64,000 nt of DNA, from positions 248,001 to 312,000 of the forward strand of contig NZ_VCPE01000004.1 in the NCBI RefSeq assembly GCF_005938105.1, in the 5' to 3' direction. Within the stretch, counting starts at the first letter, position 1, and each line of letters opens with the position of its first letter. The stretch is from Brucella haematophila (GTDB taxonomy: Bacteria > Pseudomonadota > Alphaproteobacteria > Rhizobiales > Rhizobiaceae). Below the pieces are notes generated by a model. The model was not told the DNA's origin. It searched no databases and saw only the letters and a program-made list of their open reading frames with translations. This document shows positions 48,304 through 57,526 of this stretch, piece after piece. Made by a program: the position numbers and the translations under genes.

Positions 48304-48747
48304 TCAAGCCCTTTCGCTGATCACACGCCGCAAAAGATTGTTGGCCATATTGATATCGGTGTTCTCAAATTCTCTGAACAGTTTCTGATGCACGCCATCG
48401 AGAAGTTTTTGCATGATGGAAACGACCCGATGCCCCTCTTCCGTCAACCTAATCCGGTTCGCCCGTCGATTGTTCTCATCAACCTCACGGCGCGCAAGCT
48501 GAAGCGCTTCCAGTGAATCAATCATCCGCACCAGCGATGCTGCCGTCAGCCCCATTTCGGTCGCGATATCGATCTGCTTGGCACCATCCCCCACATGCGC
48601 AATCCAGAAGAGGCAAGCTGCGATACTCGAATCAAGCCCTAAATCAAGCAGAGCCTCGTTTGCGAGCGATCGCCATATTTTTGCGGAAACAAGTATATTG
48701 GCCATCAAGTCCCGCAACAAAATCAATTTTTCTGTGTCAATTGCCAT
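48304..48747 (-). CDS. MarR family transcriptional regulator
   Basis: This 147-residue protein has the winged helix at about residues 54-105 (DGAKQIDIATEMGLTAASLVRMIDSLEALQLARREVDENNRRANRIRLTEEGHRVV), with dimerisation helices at both ends. MarR proteins typically release DNA on binding phenolic or drug ligands. It lies 169 bases upstream of the two-component/RND operon on the same strand; that gap holds separated GTTACA (48166-48171) and TGTAAC (48213-48218) inverted hexamers. It may add a second layer of control on the pump. Confidence 0.88.
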   Translation of the reverse strand: MAIDTEKLILLRDLMANILVSAKIWRSLANEALLDLGLDSSIAACLFWIAHVGDGAKQIDIATEMGLTAASLVRMIDSLEALQLARREVDENNRRANRIRLTEEGHRVVSIMQKLLDGVHQKLFREFENTDINMANNLLRRVISERA

Positions 48748-49090
48748 CGGTAATACTTCTTTTCTAATTACTCGCCCCTCAAGGCACGATTAAAACCTCA
48801 CATTCTGCAATGCATGATTATACTATCAAGCATATTTCAAAAATCGCAACTTTTTGAAGAAAAATGAGAATTATATAATTAGCCATACAACTACTTTATA
48901 GAAATAATCCCAAATAGAATAATATTCATATAATTATTAAGTATAAATCTTTATCTATTCCGCTAATTGGTATCTTTGCTGCAACATTTAATCAATAGTT
49001 GAATGTATTGCCTTGGCGCTCGTTGAAGCTGTAAAATTGCCGCTGTATTAATAGGCCTCACAAAATTCACGCTGAATCGAGGCAACTCTT
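48748..49090. other. AT-rich divergent region between marR and the second porin
   Basis: About 340 bases, strikingly AT-rich from 48810 to 48960, without a gene. It must hold the divergent promoters of marR and the porin. GAGG at 49079-49082 is the porin ribosome site. No clear palindrome was identified. Confidence 0.5.
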
Positions 49091-50197
49091 ATGAAACTGA
49101 CGACCGTTCTGATCTCTTCGGCCGCGACGATGATCTCGTTTTCATCGTTCGCTGCCGACGCAATCATCGCGCCAGAGCCGGAAGGCGTTGAGTATGTGCG
49201 CGTTTGCGACGCCTATGGTACAGGTTATTTCTACATCCCCGGCACCGAAACGTGCCTGCGTATCCATGGTTATCTCCGTTACGATGTAAAGGGTGGTGAC
49301 GATGTCTTTTCCGGCATTGATCGCGAAGGTTGGGACAAGAGCGCTCGGTTTGCGCTTCGCACCTCAACCGCTTCGGAAACCGAACTCGGCACTTTGAGAA
49401 CGTTTACCGAAACGCGGTTCAACTATTGGGCAAATAGTTCAGGTATCAGCGATGTATATGGTGATACGGATTCCGATGTTGTCCTGCGATATGCCTATAT
49501 TGAATTGGGTGGTCTTAAAGTTGGTATCGACGACTCAGAATTCCACACTTTCACTGGCTATCTGGGCGATATCATCAATGACGATGTGGTCTCACCCGGC
49601 GCTTATCGCACAGGCAAAATCTCATACACATTCGCGGGCAGCAGCGGCTTTTCAGCGGTGATCGCTCTCGAACAGGGCGGCGACAATGACGGCGGCTATA
49701 TAAATCCCGACGGTCATGACTACACCATCGACGGCTACCTGCCGCATGTTGTCGGTGGCCTGAAATATGCTGGCGGCTGGGGGGCAATCGCAGGTGTCGT
49801 GGCTTATGACTCAGTCATTGAGGACTGGGCCGCCAAGCTCCGTGGCGATGTCAACTTAACCGACCGTTTCTCGCTTTGGTTGCAGGGAGCCTATTCTTCA
49901 GAGGACGATCCGGACCAGATGTACGGGCAGTGGGGCGGTGATTGGGCCGTATGGGGTGGCCTGAAATTCAAGGCGACCGACAAGGTGGCGTTCAATCTGC
50001 AAGGCGCACATGACGATTGGGGCAAGACGGCGGCTGCGGCCAATGTCGCCTATGAAGTCGTCCCCGGTTTCACCGTTACGCCGGAAGTCAATTACACCAA
50101 ATTCGGCGGCGAGTGGAAGCGATACGAAGCCGAAATGCGCAACAGTAACGTCAACGATGCCTGGGGCGGCACTGTCCGCTTTCAGCGTTCGTTTTAA
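49091..50197 (+). CDS. Second outer-membrane porin, Omp2/Porin_2 family
   Basis: This 368-residue paralogue of the porin at 27785 starts with a signal peptide ([21 protein letters not shown] before [10 protein letters not shown]). It shares the family block [40 protein letters not shown] and the C-terminal VRFQRSF. Compared with the first copy it has insertions near residue 200 ([15 protein letters not shown]) and near the end ([13 protein letters not shown]), both positions that would be surface loops. Acidic loops suggest a different ion or solute preference, and its AT-rich promoter suggests distinct regulation. Confidence 0.94.
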   Translation: MKLTTVLISSAATMISFSSFAADAIIAPEPEGVEYVRVCDAYGTGYFYIPGTETCLRIHGYLRYDVKGGDDVFSGIDREGWDKSARFALRTSTASETELGTLRTFTETRFNYWANSSGISDVYGDTDSDVVLRYAYIELGGLKVGIDDSEFHTFTGYLGDIINDDVVSPGAYRTGKISYTFAGSSGFSAVIALEQGGDNDGGYINPDGHDYTIDGYLPHVVGGLKYAGGWGAIAGVVAYDSVIEDWAAKLRGDVNLTDRFSLWLQGAYSSEDDPDQMYGQWGGDWAVWGGLKFKATDKVAFNLQGAHDDWGKTAAAANVAYEVVPGFTVTPEVNYTKFGGEWKRYEAEMRNSNVNDAWGGTVRFQRSF

Positions 50198-50266
50198 AAG
50201 CAAAGCAGAATCCGATATTTCCATTGTGATGATCTGACCTCCAGTCGAGAAAACATCACAAAGGGG

Positions 50267-50300
50267 GCAGCGACAGACTCCGTGTCTGTCGCTGCTTTCT
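50267..50300 (+). terminator. Rho-independent terminator of the second porin
   Basis: GCAGCGACAGAC (50267-50278), loop TCCGT, GTCTGTCGCTGC (50284-50295), then TTTCT. The 12-bp stem is perfect. Confidence 0.9.
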
Positions 50301-50329
50301 ATCCTTAAAGCAACTATCGATGCGTTGCT

Positions 50330-51460
50330 TTAAGCAGACAGTCTTCCATAACTGGCCAGCACTTCGCGCAACTTGTCATGGTCGATAGCCTGAACGAGCA
50401 GACGGTCATAGGAAGTCCCGCCCAAGTCTTCCGCAGCCAGCATCGCATTGACAACTGCCTCCTCCACACTGTCGACTGCAGCGAGATAGCAAGGATCGAG
50501 CGGTTCATCATTGACCACTTCCATCTGGAGGAAGGGCTCGGAGCGATGCTGCATCGGGCGCTGATTGGCCGTCGAGAAGGCCAGGAAAATATCGCCTGAA
50601 TTGTTACCGCCCGGCGTGCCGTTGCGACCAATGCCGATGGCAGCGCGGCGCGCCAGCCGCTGCAACTGATGCGGCATCAAGGGTAAGTCGGTTGCCAGAA
50701 CCACGATGATGGAACCGCGCTCCTGCAACTGGCTTTGCGGCGTGCCGTCGCGCATGTGCTGACCGACCGGGACACCGGCAATGGTCAGCCAGTCGCGCTG
50801 GCCATGATTGGCCTGCACAAGCGCGCCAATCGTGAAGCTGCGACCGCCGAACTCCACGACACGCGAGGCCGTGCCGGTACCACCCTTGAAACCATAGGTG
50901 ATCATCCCCGTGCCGCCGCCGCAATTGCCCTCCTGTACCGGGCCAGATGCAACACTGTCGAGCGCCTTGCGCACATCGGTTTCCGTGACGGGAAAGCCAT
51001 TGATATCATTCAGTACGCCATCATAGGTTTCGGCGATGACTGGCATGATCCAGAGAAAATCATCGGTCTGGTAGGTCGAGGCATAGCGGTCCACCATCCA
51101 GCGCGTGGTGGCGTGGTGGGCCATGCCGATGCCATGCGTATTGGTGATGACCACAGGACCGAGAAAATAGCCGCCATCGGCGATCCAGTGCGTGCCGGTC
51201 ATTTCGCCATTGCCATTGAAGCGATGAACACCGGCATAGACCGGAACCGGCCTTTCCGACTGCATATGCGGCAGAATGGCGGTCACGCCGCTGCGCACCA
51301 GACGCTTGCGGCCCGGACGCGGCTCGTTCTCGATGATTGTCTGGAAGCCGACACCGACGCCGTCGACATCGGTGATCGCATTATTGGGACCGGTGCGCCC
51401 GGTAAAAGGAATGCCGAGGTCACGGCCGCGCGGTTTACGAATAGGTGTCTTTGAAGTCAT
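50330..51460 (-). CDS. dmpA: L-aminopeptidase/D-esterase DmpA (P1 family, self-processing)
   Basis: This 376-residue protein is of the P1/S58 (DmpA) Ntn-like hydrolase family. DmpA of Ochrobactrum anthropi is made as one chain and cuts itself between Gly249 and Ser250; counting here gives ERG-S250-IIVVLATDLP, exactly at 249/250, so the catalytic nucleophile is present. Also visible are NNAITDVDGVGVG, NTHGIGMAHHATTRWMVD, GNCGGGTGMITYGFKGGTGTASR and GRNGTPGGNNSGD. The known activity is release of N-terminal L-residues and hydrolysis of D-Ala amides/esters; relatives cut beta-peptides. It is at the end of a PotABCD-type transporter unit, one base after a permease gene. Confidence 0.93.
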   Translation of the reverse strand: MTSKTPIRKPRGRDLGIPFTGRTGPNNAITDVDGVGVGFQTIIENEPRPGRKRLVRSGVTAILPHMQSERPVPVYAGVHRFNGNGEMTGTHWIADGGYFLGPVVITNTHGIGMAHHATTRWMVDRYASTYQTDDFLWIMPVIAETYDGVLNDINGFPVTETDVRKALDSVASGPVQEGNCGGGTGMITYGFKGGTGTASRVVEFGGRSFTIGALVQANHGQRDWLTIAGVPVGQHMRDGTPQSQLQERGSIIVVLATDLPLMPHQLQRLARRAAIGIGRNGTPGGNNSGDIFLAFSTANQRPMQHRSEPFLQMEVVNDEPLDPCYLAAVDSVEEAVVNAMLAAEDLGGTSYDRLLVQAIDHDKLREVLASYGRLSA

Positions 51461-51461
51461 A

Positions 51462-52292
51462 TTATTTCTGCCGAGAACGAAGATAGAGACCGAGCGAAGC
51501 CACGACGAAAGAGAAAGTCAGCATCATGACGGCGATCGCATTGATTTCGGGTTTGATGCCGCGTCGCAGCATGGCGAAGATGAACATCGGCAGGGTCGTA
51601 ACATCAACGCCTGCGATGAAATAGGTGATGACGAGGTCATCCATGGAAATAATGAAGGCAAGCAGCGCGCCGCCGAGAATGCCGGGCATGAGCTGAGGCA
51701 TGACGACCTTGCGGAACGTGGTCCATTCATTGGCGCCGAGATCTGCCGATGCATGTTCCAGCGTGCGGTCCATACCGGCCAGCCGGGCCGAAACCACGAT
51801 GAAGACATAAGAGATCAGAAACGTGCATTGCCCGATAATGATCGTCGTCAGCCCCAGATGAATACCTGCATTGACGAAGAAGATCAGCAGTGCAATGCCC
51901 AGCACGATATCCGGCATCAGCATCGGCATGAAAAGCGTCACCTGATAGAAGCGCTTTCCCAGAAAATTATAGCGATGCATGGCCAGCGCCAGCGCGGTTC
52001 CGAGAATGGTCGAGATGAGCGTCGTTGAAATCGCAATTTTCAGGCTGTTGAACACGGCGGCCACAAGCTGGTCGGTCGATTCAATATAGAGCGCGCTTTC
52101 GGAAACGCCTGTCTTGAAGCCCAGCACCTGCGCATACCAGTCGGTGGTAAAGCCGCTCCACACCATCATGTTCACCGGATTGGCGTTGAACGAATAGACG
52201 ATGATGAGCGCAAGCGGGATATAGATGAAGGCGAAGAACAAGGCGACGTAGAGCAGCAATCCGCCATTGAAGAGAGAACGGGCGATTTTCAT
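51462..52292 (-). CDS. Spermidine/putrescine-type ABC transporter permease (PotC/PotI-like)
   Basis: This 276-residue permease has six hydrophobic segments and an EAA loop at about 165-185 (ASADLGANEWTTFRKVVMPQLMPGILGGALLAF). The N-terminus (FIYIPLALIIVYSFNANP) is PotC/PotI-type. It pairs with the permease just upstream. The substrate of the system need not be a polyamine; the neighbouring dmpA suggests a short peptide, beta-amino or amide compound. Confidence 0.9.
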   Translation of the reverse strand: MKIARSLFNGGLLLYVALFFAFIYIPLALIIVYSFNANPVNMMVWSGFTTDWYAQVLGFKTGVSESALYIESTDQLVAAVFNSLKIAISTTLISTILGTALALAMHRYNFLGKRFYQVTLFMPMLMPDIVLGIALLIFFVNAGIHLGLTTIIIGQCTFLISYVFIVVSARLAGMDRTLEHASADLGANEWTTFRKVVMPQLMPGILGGALLAFIISMDDLVITYFIAGVDVTTLPMFIFAMLRRGIKPEINAIAVMMLTFSFVVASLGLYLRSRQK

Positions 52293-52304
52293 GAATATCT
52301 CCCC

Positions 52305-53204
52305 TTACCGCGACAGCGCTTCGGCGGCATTACGCCGGTTGGTCAAAAGCACATAGAACAAGAGCAGCACCAGCATGACGGCCATCACCATCATGGCGAG
52401 CGCCGACCCGAACGGCCAGTTGCGCGCCGACAGGAACTGCCCTTCGATGAGATTGCCAAGCATCATCACCTTGGCACCGCCAAGCACGGCAGGCACAACG
52501 AAATTTCCGAGCGACGGAATGAAGACAATCACCGAACCGGCGGCAATGCCAGGTGCGGTCAGCGGCAGGACAATCCGGAAAAATGTCCGCACCGGACCAG
52601 CCCCCAGATCGAGCGACGCCTGCACCAGACGCCAGTCCAGCTTTTCAATGCTGGCATAGACCGGCATGAACATGAACGGCAGGAACACATAGACCATGCC
52701 CAGCACGATGGCCCCGTCGGTATAGATCATGTCGAGCGGGCGCGAAATGATGCCGAGCGACATCAGCGTTTCATTGATGAGACCTGTCGGGCGCAGGATC
52801 ATCACCCAGACGAACAGCCGCACAATCAGACTGGCGAAGAACGGCAGAGTAATGAGGAAAATGCAGAAATTCTTCCACCGGTCGGGAAGCCTGCTGATGT
52901 AGAATGCAGCAGGATAAGCGACCAGCAAGGCGGCAATGACCGTTACGATGGCGATCCGGACCGAGCGAAAGAAAATCGAAAGATAGATCGGGTCGTATTC
53001 CTCGAATGCCGGGTCGGCAAAGCCCAGAATGCGCCCGAAATTATGCGGGTAGAACTCCCATTCGACACCGCCATAAAGACCGGGTGCAAGAAAGCTCGTC
53101 ACCACCATAATCCCGAGCGGAATGGCGAAGAAGACCATCAGGAACAGCGTTGCCGGCCCAAGCAGAACCGTGAGTTGCATACGCCGCAGGGCAGCGAGGT
53201 TCAT
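52305..53204 (-). CDS. Spermidine/putrescine-type ABC transporter permease (PotB/PotH-like)
   Basis: This 299-residue permease has six hydrophobic segments. The EAA loop is at about 200-225 (VQASLDLGAGPVRTFFRIVLPLTAPGIAAGSVIVFIPSLGNFV) and the PotB/PotH motif is SLGNFVVPAVLGGAKVMMLGNLIEGQFL. It overlaps the ATPase gene by 4 bases. Confidence 0.9.
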   Translation of the reverse strand: MNLAALRRMQLTVLLGPATLFLMVFFAIPLGIMVVTSFLAPGLYGGVEWEFYPHNFGRILGFADPAFEEYDPIYLSIFFRSVRIAIVTVIAALLVAYPAAFYISRLPDRWKNFCIFLITLPFFASLIVRLFVWVMILRPTGLINETLMSLGIISRPLDMIYTDGAIVLGMVYVFLPFMFMPVYASIEKLDWRLVQASLDLGAGPVRTFFRIVLPLTAPGIAAGSVIVFIPSLGNFVVPAVLGGAKVMMLGNLIEGQFLSARNWPFGSALAMMVMAVMLVLLLFYVLLTNRRNAAEALSR

Positions 53205-54292
53205 TGCACGCCCTCCCCTTCACACAGAAGGTGGACCGTAGCCGGATCGTAATACCAGCGCGCGGCCTGCCCTGGCTGCAGATCATTGACCGAGTTTCGG
53301 TCCACCGCTGGAATCTGCGCCATCAGCTTGCGCCCGGAAGCGAGACGCCCAAGCAGTTCGAAGGACGAACCGACAAAGACAATCTGGTCGAGCGTGACAT
53401 CAAGCGCGCCATGTCTTTCATGGCGCGCGACAAGCGAGAAATTTTCAGGGCGCAGAAGTGCGGTGCCCTTGCCTTTGGCTGTGCCGTCACCGTGGTAATG
53501 CAGCACCGTCCCATCCCCCAGCACGAAGCCGTTGGCGTCGGCTTGGCCTTCCAGCAGATTGCTGGCGCCAACGAAATTGGCGACGAAGGCATTGACCGGG
53601 CGATCATACACAATACGCGGCGCGTCCAGCTGCTGGATGCGCCCATTGGAGAGCACCGCCACGCGATCCGACATGGTCAGCGCTTCCTGCTGGTCGTGAG
53701 TGACGAAGATGAAAGTAATGCCCAATTCGTGCTGCAAGGTCTTCAGCTCGAACTGCATTGCCTCGCGCAGATTCTTGTCGAGCGCGGATAGCGGCTCATC
53801 CAGCAGCAGAACTTTTGGCCGCGCTACAATGGCCCGGGCCAAAGCGACACGCTGCTGCTGGCCACCGGAGAGCTGACGCGGCAGGCGGGCTTCCATACCG
53901 GCCAGTCCCACCATCTGCAAAACAGCCCTGACCCGCTCCGTGCGCTCGGCCTTGCCGACACCGGCGACTTCGAGAGCATATCCGGCGTTCTGCCCAACGC
54001 TCATATGCGGAAACAGCGCATAGTTCTGAAAGACCGTATTGACCGGACGGCGATAAGGCGGTCGATCCGTCATGTCGACGCCGTCGATCTCGATCCTCCC
54101 GCTATCCAGTGCAGCGAACCCGCTGATTGCCTGGAGCAAGGTTGTCTTGCCGCAGCCCGACGGACCCAGCAATGTGATGAACTCATTCCGACCGATATCC
54201 AGATCGATACCGTCCAGTGCCTTGACCTCGCCGCCCTCCGGACTGGCAAAGGTCTTGGCGGCTGACACCAGCCGCACAATCGCATCGCGCAT
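53201..54292 (-). CDS. Spermidine/putrescine-type ABC transporter ATPase (PotA/PotG-like)
   Basis: This 363-residue ATPase has Walker A GPSGCGKTT, signature [14 protein letters not shown], Walker B VLLLDEPLSALD and VTHDQQEALTMSDR, plus a TOBE regulatory domain from about 245. It is the first gene of the minus-strand unit ATPase-permease-permease-dmpA, and is divergent from the binding-protein gene with 170 bases between. Confidence 0.93.
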   Translation of the reverse strand: MRDAIVRLVSAAKTFASPEGGEVKALDGIDLDIGRNEFITLLGPSGCGKTTLLQAISGFAALDSGRIEIDGVDMTDRPPYRRPVNTVFQNYALFPHMSVGQNAGYALEVAGVGKAERTERVRAVLQMVGLAGMEARLPRQLSGGQQQRVALARAIVARPKVLLLDEPLSALDKNLREAMQFELKTLQHELGITFIFVTHDQQEALTMSDRVAVLSNGRIQQLDAPRIVYDRPVNAFVANFVGASNLLEGQADANGFVLGDGTVLHYHGDGTAKGKGTALLRPENFSLVARHERHGALDVTLDQIVFVGSSFELLGRLASGRKLMAQIPAVDRNSVNDLQPGQAARWYYDPATVHLLCEGEGVQ

Positions 54293-54347
54293 TTTTCGTT
54301 CCCCGAAATGTTATTGAATTAACTCTTGCGTGATTTGGTTATGTTGA

Positions 54348-54362
54348 TACCATATTCCGGTA
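54348..54362. promoter_or_regulatory. Candidate operator in the divergent Pot-type transporter promoter region
   Basis: TACC (54348-54351) and GGTA (54359-54362) are inverted, and further out GTTGA (54343-54347) matches TCAAC (54367-54371) inexactly spaced. The region lies between the ATPase and binding-protein genes, so one regulator could control both halves. The repeat is short and uncertain. Confidence 0.3.
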
Positions 54363-54462
54363 CAAGTCAACGCCTCGAAGGCCCATCCTTTCCGTCACCA
54401 GCGATAAGCGGGAAAGGCTGTGGCCTTTGAGAAAAATGTGACAAACGACAAGGGGAACTACA

Positions 54463-55512
54463 ATGACGACCTTCAAGGGTGCCGTTCAGCGCCTTGGGCT
54501 GATTGCGCTTACAGTTATGGGCATGTCTACCGGCAAAAGCTTCGCAGACGAGCTGAACATCTATAACTGGGGCGAGTATATCAATCCCGCCGTTCTTCAG
54601 AAGTTCGAGGAAGAGACCAAGATCAAGGTCAATCTTTCCACCTATTCCTCCAATGAGGAAATGCTGGCCAAGATTCAGGGCGGCGCCAGCGGCTATGACA
54701 TCGTGTTTCCGTCCGTGCATATGCAGGACATCATGGCCAAGCTCGATCTGCTGGCCAAGACCGACATCAACACCTATGAGGGCTTCAAGAATATCGATCC
54801 GAAGTTCCTTCGCGCCAAAAGCGACCCGAAGGGCGAATATTGCCTGCCCTATGCCTTCGGAACGGTCGGCATTCTCTATAACCGCCGCGTGCTCGGCAAG
54901 GACATAACCGGCTGGAAAGACCTGCTGGCGACGGTCAAGGAAAAGGGGCTGAAGATCACCCTTCTCGACGATATGCGCGAAGTGCTGAGTGTTGGCCTCA
55001 TCCTCAACGGCAATTCCGTGAATTCGACCGACCCGGCGCAACTTCAGAAAGCCGCCGATACGGTGATCGAGATGAAGCCCTATGTGGCCGCTTTCACCTA
55101 TGATTCCCGACCGATGGTCGGCGCTGGCGATGTTGCCGCCGCGCATTTCTTCGTCGGTAGCATGATCGACGTCTTCGGCAATCCGAAAGACCTCGGCTAT
55201 GTCATTCCGGAAGAAGGCGCGACCATGTATCAGGAAGATATGTGCGTTCTCAAAACGTCCCCGAACAAGGACAACGCTATCAAGTTCATGCAGTTCTACA
55301 CGCGGCCTGAAATTGCGGCGCTCAATGTTGCCCAACAGACCAACGGTACGCCCAATGTGCCTGCCCGCCAGCTGACGCCGGACAACATCAAGAGCAGCAC
55401 GGAAATCAACCCGACCGACGAAACGATGAAGCGGTTGCAGATCTTCGAAGATCTGGGCTCCGGCATTCGCCAGCTCGACCGGGTCTGGACAAAGGTAAAA
55501 ACGGCACAATAA
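54463..55512 (+). CDS. Spermidine/putrescine-type ABC transporter substrate-binding protein (PotD/PotF-like)
   Basis: This is a 349-residue periplasmic protein with a signal peptide of about 28 residues (LGLIALTVMGMSTGKSFA before DELNIYNWGEYINPAVLQKFEEETKIKVN). The DELNIYNWxEYI start is the PotD/PotF hallmark. The acidic polyamine-site positions cannot be judged by eye, so specificity is open. It is transcribed away from its ATPase/permease genes and together with the downstream RpiR gene. Confidence 0.92.
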   Translation: MTTFKGAVQRLGLIALTVMGMSTGKSFADELNIYNWGEYINPAVLQKFEEETKIKVNLSTYSSNEEMLAKIQGGASGYDIVFPSVHMQDIMAKLDLLAKTDINTYEGFKNIDPKFLRAKSDPKGEYCLPYAFGTVGILYNRRVLGKDITGWKDLLATVKEKGLKITLLDDMREVLSVGLILNGNSVNSTDPAQLQKAADTVIEMKPYVAAFTYDSRPMVGAGDVAAAHFFVGSMIDVFGNPKDLGYVIPEEGATMYQEDMCVLKTSPNKDNAIKFMQFYTRPEIAALNVAQQTNGTPNVPARQLTPDNIKSSTEINPTDETMKRLQIFEDLGSGIRQLDRVWTKVKTAQ

Positions 55513-55611
55513 GCTGTTGCACCATCTCCAGTCGCCGCTATAGCGACTGGAGTACATCCCGAAGATCTTGAAACGGTTTTTGGATCAGATGGGCTTAAAA
55601 CAAATAGATAG

Positions 55612-55647
55612 AGCGGTTTTGGTGATTTCGTTCCAGGGGGAACCGCT
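55612..55647. repeat. Palindromic intergenic element before the RpiR gene
   Basis: AGCGGTT (55612-55618) and AACCGCT (55641-55647) flank TTGGTGATTTCGTTCCAGGG-type sequence, preceded by a GAAACGGTTTTTGG stretch. It resembles the short mosaic intergenic repeats of Brucella and other Rhizobiales. It ends about 25 bases before the regulator start. Confidence 0.5.
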
Positions 55648-55672
55648 GTGGTGCTTACGGGAGGGGTAAGAT

Positions 55673-56527
55673 TTGGCTAAAGACATTCTCGTACGCCTGC
55701 AAAGCGCCGAGCTGCGTAAATCCAAGGCCGACAAGCTGATCGCCAACTATATTGAGCGCAACATCGCCGATCTTCCATTTGAAACGGCAAAGTCCATCGC
55801 CGAACGGCTTGGCATTTCTCAAATGACAGTGGGCCGTTACCTGCGGCGGCTGGGCTTCGACGGACTGGAAGAAATGAAAGCCGCGCTCAGGCGCGGTCGT
55901 TCCAATCCGGCTTGGCAGGTGAAGGGACCGGTCGCCCGGCTGCAGCAGGATTTCCGCGAAGGAAAACTGCTCGCCGGTCTGGTTCAGGAGCAGATCGAGA
56001 ATCTCGGCACCGTCTACGAACTGACCACCAGCCCGGAATGGCAGCAGACCATCGACGCGCTGATCGATGCGCGCGAAGTCTATGTTGCCGCCTATCAGAA
56101 TGTGCGTGGCATTGCGCAATATTTTGCTTCGCAGCTTTCCTATTCGCGCCCCGGCGTCTCCTTCGTGGACGGGCTGAATGGCACCTATGCAGAACTGCTG
56201 GATGGCTCCGTCGAAAACCGCGTGCTGTTTCTGCACGATGTGCGCCGTTTTGCCTCCAAGGCGCGCCCTCTGGCGGTCGAAGCCCGCCGTGTCGGCGTGA
56301 AGGTAATCCTGCTGACCGACGAATTCTGCTCCTGGGCAAATGAAGTCGCCGACATCGCGCTCATCGTTCCCGGCTCTCACGGCCCGCTCTGGGATGGAGC
56401 GGCGACGATGACGGCGATCATGGACCTCATGCTTTCACATATCATCATTCTGCTCGGCAGCGCTGTCGATGAGCGGGTGCAACAACTAACCCGCTTGCAG
56501 GATATTTTCGGCGACTTCGAGAGCTAG
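55673..56527 (+). CDS. RpiR family transcriptional regulator, TTG start
   Basis: This 284-residue protein has an N-terminal RpiR helix-turn-helix (FETAKSIAERLGISQMTVGRYLRRLGFDGLEEMKAAL, about 38-75) and a SIS domain (about 130-260; REVYVAAYQNVRGIAQYFASQLSY, then VKVILLTDEFCSWANE). The TTG at 55673 follows a very strong GGGAGGGG site, so it is preferred over any ATG. It lies downstream of the Pot-type binding protein and probably regulates the transporter/dmpA unit. Confidence 0.87.
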   Translation: MAKDILVRLQSAELRKSKADKLIANYIERNIADLPFETAKSIAERLGISQMTVGRYLRRLGFDGLEEMKAALRRGRSNPAWQVKGPVARLQQDFREGKLLAGLVQEQIENLGTVYELTTSPEWQQTIDALIDAREVYVAAYQNVRGIAQYFASQLSYSRPGVSFVDGLNGTYAELLDGSVENRVLFLHDVRRFASKARPLAVEARRVGVKVILLTDEFCSWANEVADIALIVPGSHGPLWDGAATMTAIMDLMLSHIIILLGSAVDERVQQLTRLQDIFGDFES

Positions 56528-56529
56528 GT

Positions 56530-56862
56530 TTATCCCTGCTCCACGAATTCATGCACGGATATGGTGCTGTTCCCGGTCCCGGCTGCCTGAATCGCCAGCA
56601 CGGTCGCGAGTGTCATCATGCCATCGCGTGCGGACACCAAAGGCTCCGCCTCGCGACGGACAACCGATAGAAAATGGTCGAGCTGATTGACGTAGGCACG
56701 CGACCCATCCAGCGAAACATGCTGGCGCAGAAGCGGGTCCTGCCAGTTGCCATCCGGGTTTTCGTGACGCCACAAATCCATGCCAGGCCCAGTCAGGCAA
56801 CCTTTCGTACCGCCGAAATAACAGGTGTTCTCCGGCTGATGTTGAAATAAATTGGGATACTG
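56530..56862 (-). pseudogene. Gfo/Idh/MocA-family oxidoreductase, 3' fragment only
   Basis: A frame open from 56862 (after a TAA at 56863-56865) encodes about 110 residues: NLFQHQPENTCYFGGTKGCLTGPGMDLWRHE, then QLDHFLSVVRREAEPLVSARDGMMTLATVLAIQAAG. This is the C-terminal end of a Gfo/Idh/MocA dehydrogenase (normally 330-400 residues); the NAD-binding half is missing. Homology appears to stop around 56860, next to the end of an AT-rich unrelated gene, so the 5' part was lost in a rearrangement. Confidence 0.8.
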
Positions 56863-56869
56863 TTACTCT

Positions 56870-57526
56870 TCAACGCCCGCTTAAAATGGAAAAAAGATGA
56901 AATCTGTCGACTACACTATTTATAAGCTCTAAATACCCCATTGCAGGACGCGTTTTATGAAGCCTTACTTTAAGCTCTTCTTCTGCTTCGGAGAAAGATT
57001 TCATATATCCTCCAAAATATTTAATATCGTCATTTGTAAGGTTATTAATATTTTTATGGGTGTTATTTTTGTAAAAATTTAAATATTTACTCAATAAGTC
57101 CAATCTTTTTGCAGAATTAGATCTTTGATAAATCACACTTTTGCTAAAAGCGACATCAATGAGATTTAACTTTGATCCTTTTCCTCTTATATAATCAATA
57201 TAATCATCGGATACATGAATCATTTCTTCATATTTTCCTATTTTTACTTCATAATGTTTAATCATACGCGATGATTGCGCCTTTAATTCCGACAAAATGC
57301 CAAATTCCTGCCTATCAGTCTCTTGACTACGATGCCCAAAGTGCTCTTCAAGATTTACTGGTTTGGACCAAAGCCGTCCGGAAATATTCTGATCACCAGG
57401 CGACCAGCCCTTGGTACGCCTTATGGGCGATGATGCGTCGCCGCTCATACCTAATGACGCTGAATGTACCTCGCTTAGGGCTATAACCTCATCAGAAGTA
57501 CTTTCCCTTATAACTGGCTCTATCAT
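56870..57526 (-). CDS. AT-rich orphan gene, helical protein of unknown function
   Basis: This 218-residue protein is not recognised. GGAG lies 7 bases before ATG 57526, which supports translation. The C-terminal two thirds are lysine/asparagine-rich and predicted helical (EFGILSELKAQSSRMIKHYEVKIGKYEEMIHVSDDYIDYIRGK and NNTHKNINNLTNDDIKYFGG). Their DNA (56880-57290) is far more AT-rich than the window, while the first 80 codons have near-normal composition. No signal peptide or membrane segment is seen. Its end abuts the truncated oxidoreductase. Composition and position indicate horizontal acquisition. Confidence 0.6.
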   Translation of the reverse strand: MIEPVIRESTSDEVIALSEVHSASLGMSGDASSPIRRTKGWSPGDQNISGRLWSKPVNLEEHFGHRSQETDRQEFGILSELKAQSSRMIKHYEVKIGKYEEMIHVSDDYIDYIRGKGSKLNLIDVAFSKSVIYQRSNSAKRLDLLSKYLNFYKNNTHKNINNLTNDDIKYFGGYMKSFSEAEEELKVRLHKTRPAMGYLELINSVVDRFHLFSILSGR

